A stretch of DNA of 64,000 nucleotides, from assembly GCA_963709355.1 (NCBI GenBank), contig CAVPVY010000005.1, forward strand, positions 558,001 to 622,000, written 5' to 3'. The notes beneath the pieces are model-generated. The model saw nothing but the letters and a program-made list of their open reading frames with translations. It did not search any database and was not told the origin of the DNA. The number at the start of each line of letters is the position of its first letter. Position 1 is the stretch's first letter. The translations under genes and the position numbers were made by a program. Positions 44,876 to 54,439 of the stretch are shown here, piece after piece. This stretch comes from PLOWO2-12-38-17 sp963709355 (lineage in GTDB: Bacteria; Planctomycetota; Brocadiia; Brocadiales; Brocadiaceae).

Positions 44876-44943
44876 TTTGATTTAAAAATGGTATTATTAA
44901 AGGCCACAAGATAGGTATTAATATCTTTCGGAGATTTCTATTC

Positions 44944-46224
44944 ATGTCGGAAAAAAGAGAAAAGGTAGTACTTGCATACTCAGGAGGTTTGGATACCTCT
45001 GTTGCAATAAAATGGATTCCTGAAAAATATAACATGGATGTTATAACAGTAACAATTGACCTTGGTGCAGTAAAGGATTTGGAAGGAATTAGGCAAAAGG
45101 CATTGAGAATAGGGGCAAAGAAGGCTATCGTTGTTGATGCAAAAGAGACATTTGTAAAATATTTTATATATCCTGCTTTACAGGCGGGTGCTTTATATGA
45201 GGGGGTTTATCCTTTGGCAACTGCACTTGGAAGACCTTTAATCGCAAAATTACTGGCAGATGTGGCGCATGAGGAAAAGGCTGACGCCGTTGCTCATGGT
45301 TGTACAGGCAAAGGGAATGATCAGGTACGATTGGATGTATCCTTAAATGTTTTAAATCCAAATTTGCAGATTATTGCGCCTGTACGAGAGTGGAGAATGA
45401 CTCGTGATGAAGAGATTAAATATGCAGGGAAGCACAATATTCCAGTAGAAGCTAAAATTAAAAGCCCATACAGTACTGATGAGAATCTCTGGGGTAGGAG
45501 TGTTGAGTGCGGTGTATTAGAAGACCCATGGGCTGAACCACCTGAAGAGGTTTATAAATGGACAAAAAATGCAAAGGAGACCCCGGATGAGCCCGAGTAC
45601 TTGGAGATACATTTTGATAGAGGTATTCCTGTGGCTATTAATAATGAGGAGATGGACGGAATAACAATTATTAATACATTAAATGCAAGAGGTGGAAAAC
45701 ATGGTGTCGGTCGTATTGACCATTTAGAAAATCGGCTTGTAGGTATCAAATCAAGAGAAATTTACGAAGCGCCCGCGGCTATTATATTGCATACAGCGCA
45801 CAGGGCGCTCGAAGGTATGATTATGACAAAGGACGCATTGAGATTTAAGGAGACGATATCTACACAATATGCAGATTTGATTTATAATGGACTCTGGTTT
45901 TCGGCATTTCATCAGGATTTGGTGGCTTATGTTATGAGCAGTCAACGTATCATGAATGGCACAATTCGTATAAGACTATCCAAAGGTACATGCACTGTGG
46001 TTGGCCGTAAATCGCCCTTGTCGCTTTATAGTGAGAAATTAGCTACATATCAAAAAGAAGATACATTTGATCATTCTGCATCTGTTGGATTTATTAAAAT
46101 ATATGGTTTACAAGTGAAAATACAGGCACAGAAGCAAATGGATGTCCTTGTTGGCAGGGAGACGCTGCAACTTGATTCTATAATGCCGCCAAAGCTAAAA
46201 CCTGTTAAGACTTCGGAGAAGTAA
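44944..46224 (+). CDS. argG: Argininosuccinate synthase
   Basis: A 426-residue enzyme joining citrulline and aspartate with ATP. LAYSGGLDTSVAIKWI is the pyrophosphatase P-loop; AHGCTGKGNDQVR, SPYSTDENLWGRS and GGKHGVGRID are typical. It is slightly longer than E. coli-independent type enzymes (about 400), with a 20-residue extension at the C-terminus (LDSIMPPKLKPVKTSEK). No other arg genes are adjacent, so it is probably monocistronic. The 253 bases after it contain no gene and no clear terminator. Confidence 0.96.
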   Translation: MSEKREKVVLAYSGGLDTSVAIKWIPEKYNMDVITVTIDLGAVKDLEGIRQKALRIGAKKAIVVDAKETFVKYFIYPALQAGALYEGVYPLATALGRPLIAKLLADVAHEEKADAVAHGCTGKGNDQVRLDVSLNVLNPNLQIIAPVREWRMTRDEEIKYAGKHNIPVEAKIKSPYSTDENLWGRSVECGVLEDPWAEPPEEVYKWTKNAKETPDEPEYLEIHFDRGIPVAINNEEMDGITIINTLNARGGKHGVGRIDHLENRLVGIKSREIYEAPAAIILHTAHRALEGMIMTKDALRFKETISTQYADLIYNGLWFSAFHQDLVAYVMSSQRIMNGTIRIRLSKGTCTVVGRKSPLSLYSEKLATYQKEDTFDHSASVGFIKIYGLQVKIQAQKQMDVLVGRETLQLDSIMPPKLKPVKTSEK

Positions 46225-46477
46225 TATGGATTGCAAGTGTTTTAAGTTTTTAATTTCGAACGGCTCCGTGATATGAATAATTTAGCGCCATTGAGGTTTT
46301 AATAAAATTCTTTAAATAAAAAAGCCCGAGGATAATTATTTCAATGCTATCTTAATCTTTTTATATATTTAAAATATGTCTTTAAAAAAGTGAAAATACC
46401 ATGAGTCGTTTTTAGTTAATTTTCACATTTGATGTTGTTGCGATAGTAGTGCGTAAAATTGTATAAAAAGGCGAAGT

Positions 46478-48241
46478 ATGAAAGTGCTACTTTTATTCCC
46501 CCCATCATGGCATCCTTCCCAGCCATATTTAAGCTTACCTTCACTTACTGCATTCTTACGGGAGAATGGTGTTTCAAATGTTCTGCAAAGAGATTTGAAT
46601 ATTGAATTGCTTGATATACTCCTTACCAGAAAGAAGTGTCTTGCGTTTTATCAAAAAATTATTAACAAATTGAAGGATACTGACAGAGATTCTAAATGTT
46701 GCGAAAAAGATCATGAAAAACGGCTGATACTGGTCAACGCATTGGAAATAATTCCTGAGATGGCAGACAAAGTTGAGCGTGCAAAAAATGTCTTGAGGAA
46801 CGATAATTTCTACGACCTGGAAAAATATGTTGACAGTGTTAATGTAATTAACGACTCACTGAGATGTATGTCTGCTTTATATTATCCTTCGTTGATAACA
46901 GCAGTTAATAATAACTTGAGATATTCTGTATATTCTTCTAAGGAAGTATTTATGGCGCTGGATGATCAGGAAGAAAACATTTTTTTAAATCTTTATAAAG
47001 AGCATATATTACCTTCAATTCTGGAATATTCTCCAGATTTGCTTGGTATTTCTATTACAAATACTTCACAGATTATTCCAGGATTAACTCTTGCAAAGCT
47101 GGTAAAAAAGCAAAACGAAACAATCTATATTACAATTGGAGGGAGTGTTTTTACAAAATTGATTGAGAATATAAAAAATATAGACGGATTGTTTTCCATA
47201 GTTGATAGCTTCATTGTTTTTGAAGGAGAACATGCCCTTCTGGAACTGGCAATGCAGATAGATGGGAAAAAGGACTTTAAGAAAGTTCCTAATTTAATTT
47301 ACAGAGAAAATAATACTACGAAAGTTAATGAGCCATTTTATGTAGAAGATTTAAATGCCCTGCCAACGCCTGATTTTGAAGATTATAATTTAGAACGCTA
47401 TTTTGCCCCTTCATCTGTCTTACCGATACAAACATCAAGAGGTTGTTATTACAGAAAATGCACCTTCTGCAACCTGCATCTCGACCATAGAAATTTTCGT
47501 TTGAGACATACTGATTTGCTAATGAAAGATATCCGGACGCTTTCGCAAAAATACAATACTACGAACTTCTTTTTTACTGATGAATCTGTCCCGGTAAATA
47601 AACTCAGGGAGGTATCCCGTTGTTTGATGGAAAATAAGTGGGATATAAAATGGATGGGAGGGGTTCGATTTGAAAATTCTTTAGATAAATCGTTGTTGGA
47701 AAATATGTCAAAATCAGGGTGTTTGAAGCTTGTGTTTGGTCTTGAGTCTTACAATCAACGAATATTGAATTTAATGAAGAAGGGGACAAGGACAGATATT
47801 GTGAAAAGAATATTAGAAGACTGTCTGGAGCTAGATATAGCATTTCATCTTTATACAATTGTCGGATTTCCAACCGAAACCGAGGAAGAGGCAATGGAAA
47901 CTTTGGAGTTTGTACTACAGAAGAAATTTCTATCTTCGCATGGTTATTCCTGTTTACCATCTCTTTTTGGGATGGAAAAAGATTCTCCAATTACTCACAA
48001 TCCAAGAGAATATGGTTTAAAGAGCATTATGGCGCCAAAGGCTGAGGATATGGGGTTGGGTTACTATTATGAAGTTGAGCATGGGATGACACCTGAAGAA
48101 AGTAACAGAATGTATGACTATGTAATAGGTAAATTGAGCGAAGAATTATGTCCCTTTCCATATAATTATTCAATGTCTGACGGATTGTTATATATTACGA
48201 GGTCGAAACAAAAAAGTTACAACCCAGCAATATCGGTATAA
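46478..48241 (+). CDS. B12-binding-domain radical SAM protein
   Basis: A 587-residue protein of the class with an N-terminal cobalamin-binding region (MKVLLLFPPSWHPSQPYLSL, GISITNTSQI, ITIGGSVFTKL, VVFEGEHALLELA) and a central radical SAM domain. The cluster motif is CYYRKCTFC, a CX4CX2C spacing seen in some B12-type members, instead of CX3CX2C. LVFGLESYNQRIL, RTDIVKRILEDCLELDI and LYTIVGFPTETEEEAMETLEF follow. The insertion of about 120 residues after the first strand (residues 35-155) is unusual. Family members methylate, cyclise or cleave carbon skeletons; the substrate is unknown. It stands 55 bases before the histidine kinase on the same strand. Confidence 0.85.
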   Translation: MKVLLLFPPSWHPSQPYLSLPSLTAFLRENGVSNVLQRDLNIELLDILLTRKKCLAFYQKIINKLKDTDRDSKCCEKDHEKRLILVNALEIIPEMADKVERAKNVLRNDNFYDLEKYVDSVNVINDSLRCMSALYYPSLITAVNNNLRYSVYSSKEVFMALDDQEENIFLNLYKEHILPSILEYSPDLLGISITNTSQIIPGLTLAKLVKKQNETIYITIGGSVFTKLIENIKNIDGLFSIVDSFIVFEGEHALLELAMQIDGKKDFKKVPNLIYRENNTTKVNEPFYVEDLNALPTPDFEDYNLERYFAPSSVLPIQTSRGCYYRKCTFCNLHLDHRNFRLRHTDLLMKDIRTLSQKYNTTNFFFTDESVPVNKLREVSRCLMENKWDIKWMGGVRFENSLDKSLLENMSKSGCLKLVFGLESYNQRILNLMKKGTRTDIVKRILEDCLELDIAFHLYTIVGFPTETEEEAMETLEFVLQKKFLSSHGYSCLPSLFGMEKDSPITHNPREYGLKSIMAPKAEDMGLGYYYEVEHGMTPEESNRMYDYVIGKLSEELCPFPYNYSMSDGLLYITRSKQKSYNPAISV

Positions 48242-48296
48242 AACATGTTCAATTATAAAAATTATTATCAAAGGTATTTAATTTATTAGTTTGTCT

Positions 48297-51200
48297 ATGA
48301 GAAGACTTTTATACTTACCGGATATATTTCCATTAAAATCTATTAAAAACAGGTTGATAGTTATTTTTTTGATATGTTCGTTTACTCCGTTGTTATTGTT
48401 ACGTTTCATGGCGTTTCCCAAAGCACAAAAGGATCTGGAAGATGCGCTGATAAGAAATTTAGAAGGTGTGATGCAAAAGCAGGCAGAAATTGTAAAGATG
48501 TGGTTTGAGGAACGGAAGCACGATGCAAAGATTGTTAGTAGAAACCTTTCAGGTGTGATGGGAAAAAGCATAAGCGAAAAAGACACTAACACCGTGATGT
48601 TGAATAACTTTGCTGAAATGATTAGAAATGAATATGACTATAAGGAGGTAAGTATTACTTCAGGCGATGGCACAACACTTGTGGCCGCAGAAAGCGAGTC
48701 TAGGGGTGCAAATCTGATAGGATATGATTATTGTAGAGAGGCTTTGAATGGGAAAATTTTTATATCAGGTATTCAGCGGGATTTTAGTGCTGTAGTGGAT
48801 AATATTGAAAGTGTAGGTTATCCAATAATGTTTTTGTCTGCACCTTTGACAGATACTAATGAAACCACAATAGGTGCAATTATTCTCAGGGTAAATACAG
48901 CGCCTCTTAGCGGGATTGTGAAGACAGCTAAACTCGGAAGAACTGGGGAAACATTTCTTATAAACAAAGAAGGTTTTATGTTAACCGAGTCACGGTTTTC
49001 AGATGCTTTGAGAAAAGGGGGCATTATTAAACGAAATACCGCCCTTGAATTAAGGGTGGTGAATCCTCGCACAGGAAAGCTTACAGAAGGCGCTCAAAAA
49101 TGTCTGAGTGGTAAAGATGGCTATGATGCAGAAGGTTATATGAATTACGATGGTAGTATTGTTCTGGGTGCCTGGTGCTGGATTCCAGAGTATGATTGTG
49201 GCTTGGTTGCGCAAATAGATATTAGAGAAGGATATGGTGCTGCTTACAGTTTAAAAAGGTTTGTACTCTCCATGCTTCTGGTTCTTGCGTTTCCATTGAC
49301 ATTAATTGCGTTTTACTTTGGCAGGAGAATATCAGCCCCGATTTTGGATATGACTGAAATAACAAAAAGAATTGCTGGTGGAGATTTGGGACAAAGAGTA
49401 AAAACAAGCGATAAAAAGGACGAGATTAATGAATTAGCACAAGCGTTTAATGTAATGACAGAGTCTCTGGAAGAAAAGACTATTAAATTGAGAAATTATA
49501 CAACTGACCTTGAAAAGATAGTAAGGGAAAGAACTCTTAAATTGCAGGAAACAACTAACTTTTTGAATAGTATCTTGGCAGGTTCAACAGAGTATTCAAT
49601 AATTGCAGAGGATTTAAATGGCAATATTCTGGAGTTTAACAAGGGGGCAAGTCTTATTTATGGATATAATCCTGAAGAAGTGGTTGGTATTGCCAATGTT
49701 AGAATACTTCACACAGATGAAGATGTTAGGTTGGGAAATGTTGAAAAGATATTAGAGATTGCCCGTAGAACAGGCCGTTATGAAGGTGAGGTAGTGAGAA
49801 GGAGAAAAAACGGCGAAATTTTTCCAGTTCATGTGACATTCACTCTCAGGCGTGGTGAAAATGGCCAACCCATTGGTTTTGTTGTGATATCAAAAGATAT
49901 TACAAAAGAGAAGTTAGTGGAACTTGAAAAAGATATTGTAAATAGTATAAACAAGGCGATTGCGTCAGGGCTTGATATTAGAGATGTTTACAAAAACATC
50001 TATTTTGAATTAAGGCGTATGATTGATATTTCATGGTTGGGTGTATCGTACCTTATAAAGGGTGCTGAAATAACTGAAGATTCCGATATTGTTGAAGGGG
50101 TCTTATTTACAGATTTATGGATAAACAAGACACAACACGGTATTTATGCTATGCCTTATGGTATTGCATATAAAAATGGTGTACCAGTTTTTGTATCGGA
50201 TACTCTGGAGAAAAAATATCCAATTGATCAGGATTTATATGAAAAGGAGATACGTTCTTATCTCTGTTACCCTCTAAAATCAAAAGGAATTACTATCGGA
50301 ACTGTTACACTTGGAAGTAGAAAAGAGGATGCATTCAGAGAGATACATTTTGGATTATTGAATCAAATTACACCGCAGTTGGCAATTGCTGTTGAAAATA
50401 CAAGACTTTTTGTGTCCATAAGAGAATCTGAAGAAAAGTACAGGGACTTAGTAGAAAACGCACCGGAAATGATACATGAGATGGATCCAAGAGGAAAATT
50501 TATCAACGTTAATAGAACAGAGTTGAATAAATTAGGTTATTCATTGAAGGAAATGAAGCATATGACCCTTGAAGATATTGTGCCAGCGAAGTACAAGGAT
50601 GATATAAAGCGATATATTCAACGTGTGATATATAAAGGAAGTGGAGAGTTGGAAACAGTGTTCTTTACAAAATTGGGAAAGGAAATAAATGTAGAGATTA
50701 ATGGGACGGCGCTTTATAATAAGGCAGGAGAGTGTGTTTGTACAAGAGCATTTGTGCGTGACATTACAGAACGAAAGCGGATGGAAGAACAGGTGCGCAG
50801 GTCAGAAAAACTAGCATCTATGGGTGAGCTGGCTGCTGCAATTGCCCATGAAATAAGAAACCCTTTAGGGGCAATATGTAATTCAATTGGAATTTTAGAT
50901 GCACATTTAAAACTAAACGGCCAGGACAAAGTTTTATTAGAGATGATTATTGGACAATCAGAGAGATTAGACAGGATTATAAGTAGTTTCTTAATCTTTG
51001 CTCATCCAAGAGAACCTTCTTTTTCTTTACAGGATATTAAGGACGTAATTAAAAATACTATTTTTCTTCTCGAACAAGACAACCGATTTACAGATAAGAT
51101 TGAGGTTAAAGAAATTTATGAGAGCATCTTGCCGAAGGTGTTCATGGATCCTGATTTGATTCATCAAGTGTTATGGAATTTGTTTGTGAATTCACTTGAC

Positions 51201-51515
51201 GCTATGCCCCATGGTGGACAGATTAGAATTATGGTAAGAAAGACAACTCTGTTTTTAAGGGACGCAGTAGAAATTGTAATTTCCGATACTGGCATGGGTA
51301 TACCGCCTCATACGCTTGATAAAATATTCGAGCCTTTTTATACTACAAAAACCGAGGGAACTGGGCTGGGTCTTGCAATGGTACATCGCATTGTTGATGA
51401 CCATGGTGGAACGGTTGACGTTAAAAGTAAGGAAGGGAATGGAACAACTTTCTTTATAAAACTTCCTGTTGGGAATGAGAAATTGGTTGAACAGGGTGGT
51501 CTTTTAGTGGGTTAG
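48297..51515 (+). CDS. Sensor histidine kinase: dCache-HAMP-PAS-GAF-PAS-HisKA-HATPase
   Basis: A 1072-residue membrane sensor kinase. TM1 lies at about 18-38, a long periplasmic double-Cache region to about 315 (AEIVKMWFEERKHDAKIV, SADLI-like ligand strands, GRTGETFLINKEG), TM2 at about 318-340, then HAMP (APILDMTEITKRIAGGDLGQRVK). PAS (415-540), GAF-like (545-710) and a second PAS (715-835) precede HisKA with phospho-His in AAIAHEIRNPLGA, and HATPase with N-box LWNLFVNSLDAM, DTGMGIP and GTGLGLA. Start ATG 48297 is preferred; TTG at 48291 is possible. The response regulator begins seven bases after its stop, so they form a two-component pair. The signal is unknown; neighbouring nitrite transporters make nitrogen oxides plausible. 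Confidence 0.94.
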   Translation: MRRLLYLPDIFPLKSIKNRLIVIFLICSFTPLLLLRFMAFPKAQKDLEDALIRNLEGVMQKQAEIVKMWFEERKHDAKIVSRNLSGVMGKSISEKDTNTVMLNNFAEMIRNEYDYKEVSITSGDGTTLVAAESESRGANLIGYDYCREALNGKIFISGIQRDFSAVVDNIESVGYPIMFLSAPLTDTNETTIGAIILRVNTAPLSGIVKTAKLGRTGETFLINKEGFMLTESRFSDALRKGGIIKRNTALELRVVNPRTGKLTEGAQKCLSGKDGYDAEGYMNYDGSIVLGAWCWIPEYDCGLVAQIDIREGYGAAYSLKRFVLSMLLVLAFPLTLIAFYFGRRISAPILDMTEITKRIAGGDLGQRVKTSDKKDEINELAQAFNVMTESLEEKTIKLRNYTTDLEKIVRERTLKLQETTNFLNSILAGSTEYSIIAEDLNGNILEFNKGASLIYGYNPEEVVGIANVRILHTDEDVRLGNVEKILEIARRTGRYEGEVVRRRKNGEIFPVHVTFTLRRGENGQPIGFVVISKDITKEKLVELEKDIVNSINKAIASGLDIRDVYKNIYFELRRMIDISWLGVSYLIKGAEITEDSDIVEGVLFTDLWINKTQHGIYAMPYGIAYKNGVPVFVSDTLEKKYPIDQDLYEKEIRSYLCYPLKSKGITIGTVTLGSRKEDAFREIHFGLLNQITPQLAIAVENTRLFVSIRESEEKYRDLVENAPEMIHEMDPRGKFINVNRTELNKLGYSLKEMKHMTLEDIVPAKYKDDIKRYIQRVIYKGSGELETVFFTKLGKEINVEINGTALYNKAGECVCTRAFVRDITERKRMEEQVRRSEKLASMGELAAAIAHEIRNPLGAICNSIGILDAHLKLNGQDKVLLEMIIGQSERLDRIISSFLIFAHPREPSFSLQDIKDVIKNTIFLLEQDNRFTDKIEVKEIYESILPKVFMDPDLIHQVLWNLFVNSLDAMPHGGQIRIMVRKTTLFLRDAVEIVISDTGMGIPPHTLDKIFEPFYTTKTEGTGLGLAMVHRIVDDHGGTVDVKSKEGNGTTFFIKLPVGNEKLVEQGGLLVG

Positions 51516-51521
51516 TGAAGA

Positions 51522-52925
51522 ATGGACGAAAATAAGATTCTTATTGTGGAAGACCAGGATGCTATGCGGGAATCCCTTGTTATAGCTTTCAGAGACGAGG
51601 GGTATCAGGTCGAGGGCGTTGCAAGTGGAGAGGAAGCGATTCAAAAATTGAGTAATGATGTTTATGACCTGATAATTACAGACCTCAAAATGAAAAAAGT
51701 TGATGGCTTAGAGGTACTGAAGGCAGCAAAGACTGCAAACACATCATCAGAAGTAGTGCTTATTACAGCTTATGGCACTATCAGCACCGCCGTTCAGGCG
51801 ATTAGAGACGGGGCGTACGATTACGTGACAAAACCCTTTCGTCACCATGAAATCCTAAAGGTTGCCAAAAAAGCCATTGAAAAGAAAAACCTAAAGGACA
51901 GAGTTAAATACCTTGAAGGTGAAATTCGGGATAAATATAAATTTGAAGGCGTTGTATGCAATTCTAATGCAATGATTGAAGTTCTTAAAGTTACGGCCCA
52001 TGTATGCAATACGGATAGCACCGTGCTTATTACAGGTGAAAGCGGTACAGGTAAGGAGTTAATTGCGAGGGCGATTCATTATAACAGTCCTAGGAAAGAT
52101 GCCCCGTTTGTTGTAATTAACTGTGGCGCATTACCTGAAAATTTACAGGAAAGTGAATTGTTCGGACATGTAAGAGGCTCTTTTACAGGGGCTATTAAGG
52201 ATAAGGTGGGATTATTTCAACATGCACAAAAGGGGACTATCCTACTTGATGAAATTGGTGAAACCCTGCCTTCAACACAGGTAAAACTTTTGCGTTTTTT
52301 ACAGGACGGAGAGATACGTCCTGTTGGAGGTAATAAACCAATATATGTGGACACAAGAATCGTTGCTGCTACAAATGAAAATTTAGAAAAGGCAGTTGAG
52401 TCTGGAAGATTTAGGAAAGACCTCTTTTATCGAATTAATGTAATACGTGTTCATCTTCCTTCTCTTCGGGAACGTAGAGAGGATATACCTCTTTTGATAG
52501 ACTATTTTTTGAAAAAGTTTTCAGACAAACTAGAAAAGGCGAACAAGACATTTTCTAAAGAGGCAATACATGTACTGGTTAACTACGATTGGCCTGGTAA
52601 TATTAGGGAATTACAAAATGTGGTAGAAAGAGTGGTTGCACTGTCAAAGAATGAGATAATCGGCGTTGACGAGCTTCCACTCCCTGTAGAAGAGCTCACA
52701 GCACTTAATAAGAAACCATTTGAGCAGGAGAAGAAGAAATCTTTTATTGTTACAACGCTTGCAGAACAGGAAAAAAATGCCATTATTGATGCGCTGAATA
52801 AATACGGGGGCAATCAAACAAAAGTTGCTCAGATACTTGGGATATCTACAACAACACTCTGGAGAAAAATCAAGAAATACAGGATAAAACCTCAGCATGA
52901 AATTTTAGATGACATGGGAAATTAA
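51522..52925 (+). CDS. Sigma-54-dependent response regulator, partner of the 48.3-kb kinase
   Basis: A 467-residue NtrC-family activator. Receiver with E10-D11, phospho-acceptor D54 (IITDLKM) and KPF; AAA+ domain with GESGTGKE, GSFTGA contact loop and ILLDEIGE; a Fis-type helix-turn-helix at the end (VAQILGISTTTLWRKIK). It differs from the regulator at 25-1407 mostly in the linker before the HTH, and the two are close paralogues. It starts seven bases after the kinase stop, an arrangement that strongly implies pairing. Target promoters of the -24/-12 type were not found in the window. Confidence 0.95.
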   Translation: MDENKILIVEDQDAMRESLVIAFRDEGYQVEGVASGEEAIQKLSNDVYDLIITDLKMKKVDGLEVLKAAKTANTSSEVVLITAYGTISTAVQAIRDGAYDYVTKPFRHHEILKVAKKAIEKKNLKDRVKYLEGEIRDKYKFEGVVCNSNAMIEVLKVTAHVCNTDSTVLITGESGTGKELIARAIHYNSPRKDAPFVVINCGALPENLQESELFGHVRGSFTGAIKDKVGLFQHAQKGTILLDEIGETLPSTQVKLLRFLQDGEIRPVGGNKPIYVDTRIVAATNENLEKAVESGRFRKDLFYRINVIRVHLPSLRERREDIPLLIDYFLKKFSDKLEKANKTFSKEAIHVLVNYDWPGNIRELQNVVERVVALSKNEIIGVDELPLPVEELTALNKKPFEQEKKKSFIVTTLAEQEKNAIIDALNKYGGNQTKVAQILGISTTTLWRKIKKYRIKPQHEILDDMGN

Positions 52926-53723
52926 TTTCATCTCGAAATCACAATATAAGCTAAGTGTAAATTTATTTAGTTTTTTTGATTTTATGTATAGTTAAGGTTA
53001 AATTGATAGAAGAAGATAATAGGGAGATTATATTCATTCAATACTTGATTATTGGGTCCTCAAAAATTGAGAGAATCTGCTATTATAGTGTAAATAAAAA
53101 AAGTTCCTTAGAATCCCTCTACGTATTTTGCTAGAATTTATACTGACTTTTGAGCCGTACTACAGCGACACAAGAGGGTGTTAACCGCATATCCTTAAAG
53201 TGTGTTTGTGGCTATTTTGTGGAAGAAAAGACTATGTTTTAACAGGTGAAAAAAAGAAATCGCCTGACGCGTGTCCATCAACGCTTACAGGTGCATATTG
53301 CTTGATCTGCTCTATCATTCATTGCAACAGAGGTATAATAGGTAAGCCGCGCTGATACTTCCTTGCCCGAACGCTGCCATTCGATAATATCGTTATTGTA
53401 ATACGTCCAGAAATGCTTTCGTAAGAATAGAGTGTTCACCGCGCTACCTTTTATTTATAGTGGATAATTGAGCTTGTAATCAAGGTATATAGTTTCACAA
53501 TGAAATTACCATTGCATAATGTAATCTTTCTTGGCTGGATAAATTTGCCATGTTCGCGTGGTTACAAGTATTTTTGCCATTATTAAGATATTGAATGTTG
53601 ACTAGTTATATAAAATAAAAAATGGTTTTTAACTTTTTATTCAAAGTTGGTATATTTTTCGTTTATATAAAAAGCAGTTAGTATTATTAACGTTACAAAT
53701 TTTGTTAAAAAGGTGCAAGTAGA
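52926..53723. other. Long intergenic region between response regulator and HPP gene
   Basis: About 800 bases. The middle (53230-53450) is less AT-rich than its flanks and carries a short protein-like frame on the minus strand (separate entry). The outer parts are AT-rich without protein-like frames. The HPP promoter should lie within the last 150 bases, but no strong consensus is visible. Confidence 0.4.
53278..53439 (-). pseudogene. Possible relic of a tyrosine-recombinase-like or other gene
   Basis: A 53-codon minus-strand frame (possibly reaching to about 53454) has protein-like composition in a gap lacking other genes: HFWTYYNNDIIEWQRSGKEV then SARLTYYTSVAMNDRADQ. The IIEWQRSGKEVSARL part faintly resembles the segment before the 'YxGH' box in transposon-type tyrosine recombinases, but the catalytic H and Y are missing. 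No start signal is present. I treat it as a gene fragment of uncertain origin. Confidence 0.3.
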
Positions 53724-54398
53724 ATGTTCAAAAGGCGGAAGCCTTTAGATGTTAAAAAGATTATAGATGTCCAATTTGATGTAAAAGCTGATTATGAAGG
53801 AAGAAATAGTGGATTTATTGAGCGATTAATCGGTTTTTTTAGGGGAGGTCCGAATAGGGAGAGGGGGAAAATGCAAATAATTGAGAAAGTTAATAATATT
53901 TGGAAAAAACTACCAAAGGCGCCGCAGCCTGCGATACCTGCCAAAGAAGTATGGCTTTCGTTGTGGGGGGCTTTCCTGGGCGTTGGTTTTACAGCGATGC
54001 TGGCTTTTCTATGGAAGTGTCCGATGTTGTTAGGACCTTTTGGCGCCTCTGCTGTGTTGATTTACGGTGCTTATAAGGCGCCACTTGCGCAACCCAGAAA
54101 TGTATTATTGGGTCATTTTTTAGCCGCTTGTATTGGTGTGACAGTGCATGATTTCTTTGGTGCAACATTCTGGTCTATTGCGCTTGCCGTTGCGCTTGCG
54201 CTTGTTCTAATGACTGTAACATATTCGATACATCCGCCTGCAGGTGCTACCGCATATGTTGCAGTTCAAACAGCGGGTTTGGGTTCGGGATATATGTACA
54301 TTCTAAATCCCGTACTTTTAGGCGCCTTTATCTTGGTATTAATTGGTGTAATTTTTAATAAACTCGGGAAAAGAGATTATCCTACACATTGGTGGTAA
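53724..54398 (+). CDS. HPP-family membrane protein (candidate nitrite transporter)
   Basis: A 224-residue inner-membrane protein. A cytosolic N-terminus of about 75 residues is followed by four to five spans and the HPP signature (YSIHPPAGATAYVAVQ), with GPFGASAVLIYGA and QPRNVLLGHFLAA. HPP proteins from cyanobacteria and plant chloroplasts have been shown to transport nitrite; others are unassigned. The extra N-terminal region is longer than in the minimal family. It follows the two-component pair on the same strand and precedes a dCache/PAS sensor by 41 bases, supporting a role in nitrite uptake within this block. Confidence 0.8.
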   Translation: MFKRRKPLDVKKIIDVQFDVKADYEGRNSGFIERLIGFFRGGPNRERGKMQIIEKVNNIWKKLPKAPQPAIPAKEVWLSLWGAFLGVGFTAMLAFLWKCPMLLGPFGASAVLIYGAYKAPLAQPRNVLLGHFLAACIGVTVHDFFGATFWSIALAVALALVLMTVTYSIHPPAGATAYVAVQTAGLGSGYMYILNPVLLGAFILVLIGVIFNKLGKRDYPTHWW

Positions 54399-54439
54399 AT
54401 TTGTAAAAAGTGTCTTAATTATAAAATACGGAGAAACCT

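Noticed and set aside
53530..53552. ttggctggataaatttgcc as a sigma-54 promoter ahead of the HPP gene
   Set aside because: GG and GC are 12 or 8 bases apart, not the required 10.
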